The position numbers and the translations under genes were made by a program. The notes under the pieces were generated by a model. It saw only the letters and a program-made list of their open reading frames with translations. It ran no database searches and was not told the DNA's origin. This document shows positions 44,367 to 53,862 of a DNA stretch of 64,000 nucleotides, piece after piece. How positions within the stretch are numbered: the first letter of the stretch is position 1; each line of letters starts with the position of its first letter. Source of the DNA: GWE2-40-63 sp041664345 (GTDB lineage: Bacteria > Bacteroidota > Bacteroidia > Bacteroidales > SZUA-534); the NCBI GenBank assembly GCA_041664345.1, contig JBAYKX010000030.1:1-64000 (forward strand). The letters are read 5' to 3'.

Positions 44367-47159
44367 CTAAACTGATTTACTTTTAAATGATTTGTTACAT
44401 AGAAAGAATAATTCTCCCGGATCAATGGGTTTAGCCAAAACCCCTTTTATTCCCAGACTAACATATAAATCCTTATCTTCAGGCATGGCGTAAGCGGTTT
44501 GGGCAATAATAATTACTGAACGGTTTAAACTCATAATTATTTTTGATGCTTCAATTCCATTCATAACGGGCATTCTGATATCCATTAAAATAAGATCAAT
44601 TTCAGGATGCTCTTTATACAGTGTTACTGCCTCTTCTCCATTTTCAGCTCTTAAAATTACTGCATGGGTTTTTGAAAGAATACTTTGAAGCAAAATATAA
44701 TTAGTTATTTCATCTTCTGCTATTAGAATCGTTTTACCAGTCCAATCCGGGGTATCATAAATTGAATCTGCAGGAGTCAGGTATGCTTTAGAAACCACTC
44801 TTTTAAATGGTATATTAAAATAATAATCGGGTTTACCATGAACGGATTCCTCTGACCAAAGTTTTCCGCCAAGCATTTCAATTATATTCTTTGCTATAAT
44901 TAATCCAATTCCCGCCGATTCTTCAATTTCGGAAAAATTTATTTGTAAAATCGAATCATCTGTCATCAGCTTTCTTATTAAGCTTTCTGACAAGATATTA
45001 TTGTCGTTTTTAAGATAAAAAAATAAATTGTCTTCGCGTATTAAATAACCAATGTATAAACTCTCAGCAGTAGAAAACCGGATGGAACTATTTATTAAAT
45101 TCTTAATAACCTGTTTTAATCTATATGGATCGGAATGAATAATAAATTCATCTTCGATAGAGCCAATAGTATAGGAAATATTCAATTGGTCTTTACCCAA
45201 TTGATTCTTTTTGGCATTAGCAAACAAAAATGAATCTTTAATAATACCATTCAAATTGAAATCGGTATATTTTAAATGGATTTGACCTAATTCAATCCGC
45301 GAAAAATCAATAATATCATCAATAATATCAATTAAAATATGCCCATTTGACTGGATCATATCAATTATTTCCACTCTTTGGTCGATGGTAAGATCAGTGT
45401 CAACCAATAAATCGCTAAAACCAATGATGGAATTCAAAGGAGTTCTAATTTCATGGCTCATATTAGCCAAAAAGGATGATTTAATCCGATCCGATTCTTC
45501 TGCTTTTTCTTTTGATTTTTGCAGCTCTAATTCATACAAATAATGATTCGTAATATTATATGAAATTCCTACTAAGCCAAAAATTTTGTTTTTATGATCA
45601 TATAAGGGTATTTTAATATGTTTGAAACGAATGTTTTCCCCTGTAATTGATTCATCCCATTCCCTATCTTCCCAGCGCATACCTCCATTGAATACTATTT
45701 GATCGGATGCCAAAAAATTATCCGCTTTTTCCTTATCAAATAATTCATGATCGGTTTTTCCAATCATTTCCGATTCTGTTTTACCATTAAAGTCAAGCAA
45801 TGCTTTGTTAGCGCCCAGATATTGGCTTTTTGTATTTTTAAAGAATATTAAATCAGGAAGAGCATCCACTAAGGATCGAAAGAGGAACTCAGGAGCCATT
45901 GATTTAATATGCATTTCACCTTCAATGGTCGGATTTAATAAAAACGATAGGACAAGGGTCTCATTATGACCTACAATTTTCATGGGATATTTTATCATCC
46001 ACTTTTTGTACAAAATTGATTTAATGGAAAATGAAACTTCTTCAAAAAACAATTGAGTGGATTGGTTCAACAGCTTTTCGTCCAATGCAGTTAGTTTTTC
46101 AACAAAAACAGGTTCAAAAATTGAATTCAAAAATAAACTGTCAGGCGTAACATCCTCTTTAATAGCAAACTCCAAAAATTCATCGCTCACTAATTCTATT
46201 TTACCTTTTCCGTTATTAACAAATAACCAAACCGGAATTTGTTCTAATACTTTTTTAATTAAAGGATTATTAAAATCAATAATTAAAGGTGAGAAATTCT
46301 GATTGTTAATTTCATTGATATATTCTTTGGTTGAAAGTTCCATTTCTTTTAACAAAAATCGATTCCAAATCCATAAAATAATAATGATAAGAACCAAAAT
46401 TCCAATTACAAATGCATAAAACGCAGAATGCGCCCAATTACCCGATTTTCGAAAAGGTTGGTCAATAAAATACTTTTTTTCAAGATTTTTAAAGCTATTG
46501 TTTTCAACTAATAATTTAATACGCTCTTCGGCCATCTTGATTAAGGCAACCTCCTGATTGCTTATTGCCAGACCAAATTTTACTGATAGAAAAGGGGTAT
46601 CAATAAAATCAATATTTTTTATTTTATTTTGTCGGATATATTCATTTCCAATAAAATAGGGAATAATGGCGCAATCATTTATTCCAGATGATAAAAGCTC
46701 CAGTGCTTTTGTGTAGGTTGGTACTGTAAAAATATTTGCGGCTTTACTTCGGTATAACGATTGATAAACGATATCATCTTTTAGAACAATTATTTTACTC
46801 GAATACAAATCGGCTAATGAATTTAATTGGGTATTTGTACGCTTGAACACCATATAATCGATATCGTGCGGCAGGGGAATAAAACGATAACCAGCAGGCA
46901 TTGCCGATTCAGGTATAAAAACCAAAACAGAATTCATTTTTTTTATTTCCAACGTATCGGAATAAAGTTCAATGGCTACCGTATCCTGAAAAAGTTCATT
47001 TAAAAAGTCGGTTACAAATCCTTCATAAATGGTATAATTGTTTTTATATAGATACGGAACTGCCGATTTAGGAACATAAGCTGTAATTTTGGATTGCGCA
47101 AAGATTAAATTTGATGATACCAGTAAATTGATAAGCAGTAAACCTAAGTATTTAGTCAT
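44367..47159 (-). CDS. Hybrid histidine kinase: periplasmic binding-protein sensor, PAS, kinase, receiver
   Basis: A 930-residue membrane sensor. A signal segment (about 1-21, FAQ), then an extracytoplasmic solute-binding-protein family 3 domain (about 22-240), one helix (about 245-268), a PAS-like region (295-410), a PAS domain (425-550), and HisKA with NMSHEIRTPLNSI (phosphorylated His about 566). The ATPase region (640-780) has an odd N-box (NLINSSIRFS) and lacks a clear DTGIGI box (NDNNILS in its place), though AGIGLIIAKNI is present. The receiver (805-925) has ILIAEDEITN, the acceptor Asp in LILMDIRMP and Lys in VLAKPID. Kinase activity may be weak. Confidence 0.88.
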   Translation of the reverse strand: MTKYLGLLLINLLVSSNLIFAQSKITAYVPKSAVPYLYKNNYTIYEGFVTDFLNELFQDTVAIELYSDTLEIKKMNSVLVFIPESAMPAGYRFIPLPHDIDYMVFKRTNTQLNSLADLYSSKIIVLKDDIVYQSLYRSKAANIFTVPTYTKALELLSSGINDCAIIPYFIGNEYIRQNKIKNIDFIDTPFLSVKFGLAISNQEVALIKMAEERIKLLVENNSFKNLEKKYFIDQPFRKSGNWAHSAFYAFVIGILVLIIIILWIWNRFLLKEMELSTKEYINEINNQNFSPLIIDFNNPLIKKVLEQIPVWLFVNNGKGKIELVSDEFLEFAIKEDVTPDSLFLNSIFEPVFVEKLTALDEKLLNQSTQLFFEEVSFSIKSILYKKWMIKYPMKIVGHNETLVLSFLLNPTIEGEMHIKSMAPEFLFRSLVDALPDLIFFKNTKSQYLGANKALLDFNGKTESEMIGKTDHELFDKEKADNFLASDQIVFNGGMRWEDREWDESITGENIRFKHIKIPLYDHKNKIFGLVGISYNITNHYLYELELQKSKEKAEESDRIKSSFLANMSHEIRTPLNSIIGFSDLLVDTDLTIDQRVEIIDMIQSNGHILIDIIDDIIDFSRIELGQIHLKYTDFNLNGIIKDSFLFANAKKNQLGKDQLNISYTIGSIEDEFIIHSDPYRLKQVIKNLINSSIRFSTAESLYIGYLIREDNLFFYLKNDNNILSESLIRKLMTDDSILQINFSEIEESAGIGLIIAKNIIEMLGGKLWSEESVHGKPDYYFNIPFKRVVSKAYLTPADSIYDTPDWTGKTILIAEDEITNYILLQSILSKTHAVILRAENGEEAVTLYKEHPEIDLILMDIRMPVMNGIEASKIIMSLNRSVIIIAQTAYAMPEDKDLYVSLGIKGVLAKPIDPGELFFLCNKSFKSKSV

Positions 47160-47208
47160 GTCCCTAATATGAATTGTAAAAAAACTTTTGTAGTAGTATC
47201 AACAATAA

Positions 47209-47238
47209 CAAATTTAAGAAATAATGCCTAGTATCAAA
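47209..47238 (-). promoter_or_regulatory. Promoter of the hybrid histidine kinase gene
   Basis: On the minus strand TTTG (47235-47238), 18 bases, TAAATTTG (47209-47216), about 50 bases before the start codon. Confidence 0.6.
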
Positions 47239-47412
47239 ATAACGGGCTGCTTTAAAATTTTAGTTGTTTTTAATCCTTTCTGATTATGCAAAAAAATCAT
47301 CGAATGACTTCAATTCTAAGGTTTTCCATTGAAACCTTGCATTAATTGACAAATTTTAAAGCTAACTGAGAATATTTTCTCAATTTTGTAGAAGTATTAA
47401 TATGTTAGCATT

Positions 47413-49581
47413 ATGAAGATTATTGCCGTTTTATTCCTTTTGATAGTAACCCATTCGTTGGATATTTTTGGCCAAGTTAGTGACGGTGGATTGCCCTATT
47501 TTTGGACAGATCCGATGGAAGTTGAATTACTTGAAGCTTATGTTTTACCAGGGGTTGATGCAATAGTTGCACCCAGTAAAAAAAACAGTTATACCAAAGG
47601 TGTTGCACTCACCTTTGCTGAATTATTTGACGTTTATCTAACCAGCGATAAATCCGGCAAATGGACTCAACTTTCAAACGGCGATAAAATATGGGAAGTA
47701 AAAATTATATCGGAGGGAGCTTACAGTTTGAATGTACAATTCAGTAATTACCTGCTACCGGAAGGTGCCCGGCTATTTATATACAACTCAAACCACACAC
47801 AAGTGATTGGCGCATTTACCCATAAAAACAATAAAACTTGGCGTGGACTTGCAACCATGCCAGTAGCTGGTGATCAACTGATTATTGAATATTACGAACC
47901 AGCCGAAGCTGATTTTCCAGGTGAATTAACCATAGGTACCATTGGGCATGATTTTTTAGGAATTTTTGGCAAAAAAGATGGCCAGTTTGGAGTTTCAGAT
48001 ACTTGCAATATTGATATAAATTGTTCGGAAGGTGACGATTGGCAAATTCAAAAAAGGGCTGTTTGCCGAATGATTACCGGAGGTAGCCAATTGTGTTCTG
48101 GCTCATTAATCAATAATGCTTTAAATGACCAGACGCCTTATTTATTAACAGCCAATCATTGCATCGACAATGAATATTTAGCACAAAATACGGTATTTGT
48201 TTTTAATTACGAAAGTCCCGAATGCAATGGTACCGATGGTTCCGTGTCACAATCAGTTTCGGGTGCCGAATTAATTGCAACCAAAAATCAGGATAAAGGT
48301 TATTTAGATTTTTCACTGCTCCGTTTAAGTGAAAAAATACCGTTAACCTATAAACCCTATTTTGCTGGATGGGATAGCCGCAGTATCATTCCTGATAAAG
48401 CCACTGGCATTCATCATCCATGGGGTGATGTAAAGAAAATATCAGTTGATAATATCCCCTTGGAAAAGGCTACTTATTTTGGTTATGGTTACGATCCACT
48501 AGCCCATTGGAAGGTGTTGAAATGGGATGCCGGAACTACTCAAGGCGGATCATCAGGAAGCCCCCTTTTTAATGCCAACAAAAACATTGTGGGTTGTTTA
48601 TCGGGTGGCGATGCCGATTGCATTAGCTCAGTCAATGACTATTATCAAATGGTTTCGGCAGCATACAATAAATATCCAACCGATAGTACATCGCTTAAAC
48701 CTTGGCTCGACCCTTCAAATTCCGGAATTCAAGTATTAGATGGTTACGATCCGTTAAAAATAGGCGGCGATGTTACTGATTTGATTTCAGTTGCTCATTG
48801 GAAAGAAGGACAAAAATTAGCATTTTATGAAGCCAATGAAGGGGGCTATATGGCCGGGAATAATATTTATGAAGACAAAGCTAAAGCTGAGTTCTTTAAC
48901 AAAACAGAATTTTTACCACTCAATGTAATAACAGGTGCTTATGTTGCTTTTGGGTTTGCATCAGGTCGCGATAATGAACTCATTGAGATGCAAGTACTAA
49001 AAGATAATTTTGGAATGCCATCAACGGTTTTGGGTTCAGCTTCAGTTACCCTTGGTAAAATAAAAGAAAATGCTGATAAAGATTATGTCTATTTTAGTTT
49101 CGAACCACCGATTGAAGTTAATAGTTCCATTTATCTATCAATAGTGCTACCACAATATTCTGGTGATACCGTTGCATTAATGACCGTTGAAGAATCAGAA
49201 GTAAATACAGCCTGGGAATTAAATTATTCCAATCAGTGGTATCCTTATTCCGATCCAGATAATTCCTGGAATATTAATCTTTCGCATTTAATTGCCATGG
49301 AAATTGGACGTTTTGTTTCTATTGATTCAAAAAACAAAATTAGTGATGAAATATTACTTTATCCGAATCCAGCTATTGATAACATTACATTGGATGGGAA
49401 AAATACATCCATATCAAAAATAACTGTGTTTGATACTTTTGGAAAAATGATTGAAGAAATGCAGTTTCCAGCTAACAATAAATTGGTTAATTTGAATGTT
49501 TCTCATTTCAAACCGGGTTTGTATATCATTCAAATAACTACGCAGAAAGGCTTGATTACTAAAAAATTGATAAAGAAATAA
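47413..49581 (+). CDS. T9SS-secreted trypsin-like serine protease (lysyl-endopeptidase-like)
   Basis: A 722-residue exported peptidase. Signal peptide about 1-20 (LDIFGQ), a prodomain (about 21-190) with GARLFIYNSNHTQVIGAF, then an S1 peptidase: TANHCIDNEY (His), GYLDFSLLRLS (Asp) and TTQGGSSGSPLFN (Ser). Cysteines (CNIDINCSE, CSGSLIN, SPECNG, GCLSGGDADC) probably form disulfides. A beta-sandwich of about 100 residues and a type IX sorting tail (LLYPNPAIDNITLDG to ITKKLIKK) complete it. The nearest known class is the lysyl endopeptidase group; specificity for Lys is not proven. Confidence 0.88.
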   Translation: MKIIAVLFLLIVTHSLDIFGQVSDGGLPYFWTDPMEVELLEAYVLPGVDAIVAPSKKNSYTKGVALTFAELFDVYLTSDKSGKWTQLSNGDKIWEVKIISEGAYSLNVQFSNYLLPEGARLFIYNSNHTQVIGAFTHKNNKTWRGLATMPVAGDQLIIEYYEPAEADFPGELTIGTIGHDFLGIFGKKDGQFGVSDTCNIDINCSEGDDWQIQKRAVCRMITGGSQLCSGSLINNALNDQTPYLLTANHCIDNEYLAQNTVFVFNYESPECNGTDGSVSQSVSGAELIATKNQDKGYLDFSLLRLSEKIPLTYKPYFAGWDSRSIIPDKATGIHHPWGDVKKISVDNIPLEKATYFGYGYDPLAHWKVLKWDAGTTQGGSSGSPLFNANKNIVGCLSGGDADCISSVNDYYQMVSAAYNKYPTDSTSLKPWLDPSNSGIQVLDGYDPLKIGGDVTDLISVAHWKEGQKLAFYEANEGGYMAGNNIYEDKAKAEFFNKTEFLPLNVITGAYVAFGFASGRDNELIEMQVLKDNFGMPSTVLGSASVTLGKIKENADKDYVYFSFEPPIEVNSSIYLSIVLPQYSGDTVALMTVEESEVNTAWELNYSNQWYPYSDPDNSWNINLSHLIAMEIGRFVSIDSKNKISDEILLYPNPAIDNITLDGKNTSISKITVFDTFGKMIEEMQFPANNKLVNLNVSHFKPGLYIIQITTQKGLITKKLIKK

Positions 49582-49591
49582 TCCATAATCC

Positions 49592-49993
49592 TTAGGCAAA
49601 AGTATATAAGTAATTGGCAAAGAAATTCCAAACGGTGGTCACTCCAATGGCTCCCAACTTAGCCACATAAAAGTTGATTTTAAATTTATCGGTGAGTATC
49701 CATAAAACAAAACTATTAATTCCTAAACCCACCATTGAAATCAATAAAAAACGGGTGTACTCATTTAACATCTCCGGGTTTTGGCTATGAAAAGTCCAAA
49801 TACGGTTAAAAACCCAATTGGTGCTAGCTGCCAAGGTAAAGCCAATGGCATTGGCTACATATTTTTGAATCTTAAACTTTTCTTTAAATAGCCAGGTAAA
49901 AAAGAAATCGACTAAAACGCCCGATCCACCTACCAATCCAAACTTTAAAAACTTGATAATAAATGTTTTATCTACAATAATGCTTAAAATCAT
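49592..49993 (-). CDS. GtrA-family membrane protein
   Basis: A 133-residue protein with four membrane helices: FLKFGLVGGSGVLVDFFFTWLF, YVANAIGFTLAASTNWVFNR, FLLISMVGLGINSFVLWIL and LGAIGVTTVWNFFANYL (each given up to its core). The NRIWTF motif after helix 2 and the closing NFFANYLYTF are characteristic. GtrA proteins are thought to move lipid-linked sugars such as undecaprenyl-phosphate-glucose across the inner membrane. It converges with the protease gene with a 10-base gap; no glycosyltransferase is adjacent. Confidence 0.88.
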   Translation of the reverse strand: MILSIIVDKTFIIKFLKFGLVGGSGVLVDFFFTWLFKEKFKIQKYVANAIGFTLAASTNWVFNRIWTFHSQNPEMLNEYTRFLLISMVGLGINSFVLWILTDKFKINFYVAKLGAIGVTTVWNFFANYLYTFA

Positions 49994-50103
49994 GATACCC
50001 TATTTATCAACAAAAATAAATGAATTAATCTTTAACGCAACTATTTCGTAAACTGAGATTATCTTTTTCTTTATTTTTAGTTCCTTTACAAAAAAATAGC
50101 ATT

Positions 50104-50664
50104 ATGGGACGATTGATTAGTATATTGATTTTGCGGTTGTATGGCTGGAAGTATGATGTTGGGGTTCCTGTCGATAAAAAATTTATAGCCATTTCGGCTC
50201 CTCATACTAGTGGATGGGATTTTACATGGGGTAAATTGTATTTTGCCAGTAAAAGAATCCAACCCATTTTTTTTATTAAAAGAGAAGCTTTTTATTTCCC
50301 CATGGGGTTTATTCTCCGGTATTTTGGTGCTAGACCTATCGATAGAGGTAAATTTGCGAAAGGTATGGTGGAACAAGTAATTCAATATTTTGATGATAAC
50401 GAAACTTTTGCTGTTGCTATAACTCCAGAGGGAACCCGTGAAAAAACCACAAAATGGAAAAGAGGATTTTATTTAATTGCCCAAAAAGCCAATGTACCCA
50501 TCTATTTGGGATATCTTGATTACGGAAATAAAAAAATGAGCCACGGGGAACGTTTTGTACCAACCGGCGATATTGAAAAAGATATGCTTTATATCAAAGA
50601 ATACTATAAAAAAATTAACCCTATTTCAAAATACCCTGAAAAATTCAGCTTCGATTTTTCATAA
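50104..50664 (+). CDS. 1-acyl-glycerol-3-phosphate acyltransferase-like protein
   Basis: A 186-residue PlsC-domain protein. The catalytic HX4D motif is HTSGWD, the glycerophosphate-binding region is FIKREAFYFPMGF, and block III is TPEGTREKT. A hydrophobic N-terminal stretch (LISILILRLYGW) may anchor it to the inner membrane. It is shorter than canonical PlsC (about 240), as is usual for this Bacteroidota group that may act on ornithine- or glycine-lipids. The exact acceptor is unknown. The nitrilase-family gene follows on the same strand after 68 bases. Confidence 0.85.
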   Translation: MGRLISILILRLYGWKYDVGVPVDKKFIAISAPHTSGWDFTWGKLYFASKRIQPIFFIKREAFYFPMGFILRYFGARPIDRGKFAKGMVEQVIQYFDDNETFAVAITPEGTREKTTKWKRGFYLIAQKANVPIYLGYLDYGNKKMSHGERFVPTGDIEKDMLYIKEYYKKINPISKYPEKFSFDFS

Positions 50665-50732
50665 TTTTAGTTACAAGTCGAATTAAATCACAATTTACAA
50701 GGTTCAATTCCTATCAAACAATTACTAATTAT

Positions 50733-51518
50733 ATGGATAAACTCAAAGTAGCCATTATTCAATCAAACTTGATTTGGGAGAATTCTACCGGTAATATTGA
50801 CTTGTTCAACATTCACCTAAAAAAAATAAATCAGGCTGATATAGTAGTATTGCCTGAAATGTTTAATACCGGATTTACCCAAAACGTAACTGAAATGGCT
50901 CAACCCATGAATGGATCGGTTGTAAGTTGGATGAAAAAAAGAGCCTTGGAAAACAACTTTGCCCTATTGGGAAGTACTATTATAAAGGAAGAAGAAAAAT
51001 ACTTCAACCGTTTTATTATGGCCTATCCCTGTTCCGATATAAAATGGTACGATAAAAGGCATCTATTTAGGATGGGTGGTGAGCATGAAAATTTTACATC
51101 CGGTACTAAACAACAAATATTCAGCTATTTAGGATGGAGAATTAAGCCCCTAATTTGTTATGACTTGCGATTTCCTGTTTGGAGCCGAAATAATAATAAC
51201 TACGATTTGCTTGTTTATGTTTCGAATTGGCCTAAGCCAAGACGCGAGGTTTGGATAACTTTGCTAAAAGCAAGGGCTATTGAGAATCAATGTTATGTTA
51301 TTGGTGTAAACCGGTTTGGTACCGACGGTATGGGAATTGAATATTCAGGCGATTCCATGGTAATTGGACCAAAAGGTGAAGTTCTGAATGAACTTCCAAT
51401 AGAACAGGAAGGCATTGGAGAGGTAACTATTTCACTCAGCGAATTGGAAGCATTCCGCAATAAGTTTCCCGTTTATGCTGATGCCGATTCTTTTACCATA
51501 AATGGGGCTCAGGAATAA
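50733..51518 (+). CDS. Omega-amidase / nitrilase-family amidohydrolase (YafV-like)
   Basis: A 261-residue carbon-nitrogen hydrolase. The catalytic triad is seen as Glu in VVLPEMFNTGF (about 42), Lys in KWYDKRHLF (about 108) and Cys in PLICYDLRFPVW (about 146). YafV/omega-amidase converts 2-oxoglutaramate and 2-oxosuccinamate to 2-oxo acids plus ammonia, which serves metabolite repair and methionine salvage. The GGEHENFTSG segment after the Lys matches this branch. Confidence 0.9.
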   Translation: MDKLKVAIIQSNLIWENSTGNIDLFNIHLKKINQADIVVLPEMFNTGFTQNVTEMAQPMNGSVVSWMKKRALENNFALLGSTIIKEEEKYFNRFIMAYPCSDIKWYDKRHLFRMGGEHENFTSGTKQQIFSYLGWRIKPLICYDLRFPVWSRNNNNYDLLVYVSNWPKPRREVWITLLKARAIENQCYVIGVNRFGTDGMGIEYSGDSMVIGPKGEVLNELPIEQEGIGEVTISLSELEAFRNKFPVYADADSFTINGAQE

Positions 51519-51607
51519 AATTAGAAACAAGATTTCCAACTTCTAGCTGCTGGTTGCTGGTTAGCTTCTAATTTCCTACTTCTGTCTTCAAGCTTCCAAC
51601 TCCTGTC

Positions 51608-52537
51608 TTAATTGATAATACGGGATTGTGGTTTTCCATTACGGAAAGTTTCAACCAAAATTGACTGTAAATAGGAATCATCGTACGAAAGTACCCAGTC
51701 ATTACCATCATAAATTGTTTTATAGGCCAATGATCCAATATATTTGCTCCGTGACAGGTTTATTTGCACCCCATGTCCACTCCAGCGATAAAACTCATAT
51801 TCATAGTCTGAACCACTAACCCACTGTCGCATAGGTCTATATTCGGGTTTTAAGCCCAGTTTACTGGTCACCACATTTACAATTTCTTGCACCAGGTAGT
51901 TTTCAATACGTTTCCTTTCAATGGAATAAATACTGTTATAACCAATTATTTTAAAGGTAATATCTTTATTTTCAATAAATTCACAATCTTCAATGGTATA
52001 ATTCGGGTAATTATAAATACCACGCGTTTTCAATAAAGACCTATCAATCTGATCGCCAATTGAATAATCAGCAATTAGAAATTTAATGGATTCAAAATTT
52101 TTGGTTTCATTAAAACTGAGAGGCTTATTTGTGCTGAGAATTAATGGAAATGGATCGAGATATAAAATTAACTTTGGTTGCTTATTAATGTATTTAAAAT
52201 CATAGCGAACCGTATCAATTAATTCCTCCATACGGGTAATTTGAAACTCCCTATTTTGATTATAATAACCTCTTTCCTGAAATCGATGAAAAACTAAGGT
52301 AGAATCGGTTAATTTTATGGGATTTAATACCTGATTGGTAAATTTATTGGCAACCGTATCATACCCAGAATAGGAAATAGCGGAATCGTTTTGAAAAACT
52401 ATTTTATTACCAAAAAACCAAGTATTTTCTTCGAATAGCACACTGTGAGACGATTGCTTTTTCATAGTACAACCTACCATCAGGGACAAAAAGGATATCA
52501 ATACTATCAATTTTGAAGAAAATTTCAATAAATCCAT
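51608..52537 (-). CDS. Unrecognised lipoprotein, about 309 residues
   Basis: A secreted lipoprotein starting MDLLKFSSKLIVLISF; the ATG at 52537 is preferred over the GTG two codons upstream. The lipobox LMVGC (Cys about 22) predicts lipidation and, with no Asp-2 rule, outer membrane or surface location. The mature part is beta-rich with IVFQNDSAISYSGYD, LVFHRFQERGYYN and PMRQWVSGSDYEYEFYRWSG. I do not recognise the family. It is convergent with the omega-amidase gene; the gap between them (51519-51607) holds short CTTCCAAC-type imperfect repeats. Confidence 0.65.
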   Translation of the reverse strand: MDLLKFSSKLIVLISFLSLMVGCTMKKQSSHSVLFEENTWFFGNKIVFQNDSAISYSGYDTVANKFTNQVLNPIKLTDSTLVFHRFQERGYYNQNREFQITRMEELIDTVRYDFKYINKQPKLILYLDPFPLILSTNKPLSFNETKNFESIKFLIADYSIGDQIDRSLLKTRGIYNYPNYTIEDCEFIENKDITFKIIGYNSIYSIERKRIENYLVQEIVNVVTSKLGLKPEYRPMRQWVSGSDYEYEFYRWSGHGVQINLSRSKYIGSLAYKTIYDGNDWVLSYDDSYLQSILVETFRNGKPQSRIIN

Positions 52538-52779
52538 GGTCACTATTTTTTGAATAAATACTATAAAGTCTAATTATTTGTTTTGCAAGTTAATTAAAAG
52601 TTATGAAATAGGAATGCAATTTCGTTGTAACGTATCCACCTATTCTCAACAATAATTTGTTTTTTGCTACCATCAAATTAACACCTATTTATTTCACCGT
52701 TAATTGCTACACTTCTTCGCCAGCAACCTGTGGCCGCTAAGTATTAGGCTAATTATTTTTCAAAAATTCAAAATCATTC

Positions 52780-52808
52780 TTGGTTTCTGAAATTTTTGTC
52801 TATATTTG
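52780..52808 (+). promoter_or_regulatory. Promoter of tRNA-Arg
   Basis: TTG at 52780-52782, 18 bases, TATATTTG at 52801-52808; the -7 box lies 11 bases before the tRNA. The upstream gap from 52538 holds no other visible gene or signal. Confidence 0.65.
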
Positions 52809-52819
52809 CACCCGCAAAA

Positions 52820-52893
52820 GGCTCCGTAGCATAATTGAATAGTGCATCTGACTACGGATCAGAAGGTTCGGGGTTTGAATCCCTGCGGAGTCA
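52820..52893 (+). tRNA. tRNA-Arg(ACG)
   Basis: The cloverleaf folds cleanly: acceptor GGCTCCG/CGGAGTC, D arm GCAT/GTGC, anticodon stem TCTGA/TCAGA with loop CTACGGA (anticodon ACG, read as ICG for CGN codons), TPsiC arm CGGGG/CCCTG with loop TTTGAAT, discriminator A at 52893. CCA is not encoded. It is the only tRNA in the window and marks the left edge of the accessory stretch. Confidence 0.95.
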
Positions 52894-52902
52894 CTTGGTA
52901 AC

Positions 52903-52935
52903 AAAGGCCCTTACAGTTTTTCTGTGAGGGCCTTT
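52903..52935 (+). terminator. Terminator after tRNA-Arg
   Basis: AAAGGCCCTTACAG (52903-52916) pairs with CTGTGAGGGCCTTT (52922-52935) with one G-T wobble, followed by a T run. Confidence 0.85.
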
Positions 52936-52943
52936 TTATTTTG

Positions 52944-52963
52944 TTTGCACATGATTTGCACAT
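52944..52963. repeat. Direct repeat TTTGCACAT behind the tRNA
   Basis: TTTGCACAT occurs at 52944-52952 and 52955-52963. In Bacteroidota such TTTGCAC pairs commonly lie between a tRNA attachment site and an integrase gene; here no integrase follows, suggesting a decayed integrative element. Confidence 0.35.
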
Positions 52964-53165
52964 AATTTAGTTGTAATTATTCATTGCTGACGAAAAAAAA
53001 AATTGGCATTGGTCGATTCTTTTTTTTTCGCCAGCAAAAAGAGTTTTTCATTTGCAAACCAATAAGAATTTTAATTATTGTACCAAGTACTTTTTTATCA
53101 TAATTAAAATTTCGACTCGTACTTTATACTATTAATTATGATTCTTAAACTTCTTGTCTATATAA

Positions 53166-53597
53166 GAACTAAACGGAAATATTTTAAGTAACCTTTGGAA
53201 AAATGATGCCCGGTTTTTTGAAGAAAAACGGAATGATCAATTTTTGGGGGAGTTTAAAAACCAACAAAATAATATTAGCATTAAAAAAGATGGTAAGGAA
53301 ATCAAAATTATTGAACCTAAGAGCAATCCTGAGAATGTCTCGGAACACATGAACAAACTAATAGATTCAATAAATTCTAGCAGCGAACCTGTAATTAGTA
53401 AATCGGTAAGGTTGGCACAGGAGATCTGGACTCATCAACCTTTTATAGATGGAAATAAGAGATTAGGGAGGTTATTGATAAGCTTTCTTACCATGAAAGA
53501 AGGATACCCGTTATCTCCATTTATCGACCAAGAAAGTAAAACATATAATATTGGACTTATTGTTGAATATTTGCAAGCCAGCCAGGCTTACAACTAA
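53166..53597 (+). pseudogene. Degraded Fic/DOC-family protein
   Basis: The frame is open from 53166 to the stop at 53597, but has no ATG; TTG at 53244 is the only plausible start, giving 117 residues. The core of a Fic domain is visible: SVRLAQEIWTHQPFIDGNKRLGRLLISF. In active Fic proteins (HPFxDGNGR/KR) the His sits two residues before the Phe; here Gln occupies that place and a His is one step earlier. Fic enzymes AMPylate proteins. With the missing N-terminus and changed catalytic motif, this is probably a remnant. No partner antitoxin gene is seen. Confidence 0.7.
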
Positions 53598-53719
53598 AAT
53601 TTGTGACCGAACAATTGAATACTCAAATGAGCAATGTCATTGAAATGACGTCAAAAATTGAAAAACCTAAACAAAATAAAGATTTTGGAATGGGATTGAT
53701 GTTTTAGATTTACCCCGAT

Positions 53720-53862
53720 TATTCTTGAATAATCCTGATCCCGAGGCATCGGGACAAGCTGATAACGCTATTACTATGAGGGACTGAGCCGCCACTTTTG
53801 CCAAACTACTGTTGTATGCTCGCCCTTATTTTGCTTATGTATTTTTGTTGCTCATTTAAGAA
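53720..53862. repeat. Palindrome and partial element downstream of the MBL gene
   Basis: The CCCGAGGCATCGGG palindrome (about 53742-53755) is followed by a stretch containing GCCAAAC (53800-53806) and ACTGTTGTATGC. It resembles the right end of the element at 55307-55434 (GCCAAACGTCTATTAG). Confidence 0.35.

Noticed and set aside
53166..53597. Fic toxin-antitoxin module
   Set aside because: No antitoxin gene is adjacent and the catalytic motif is altered.
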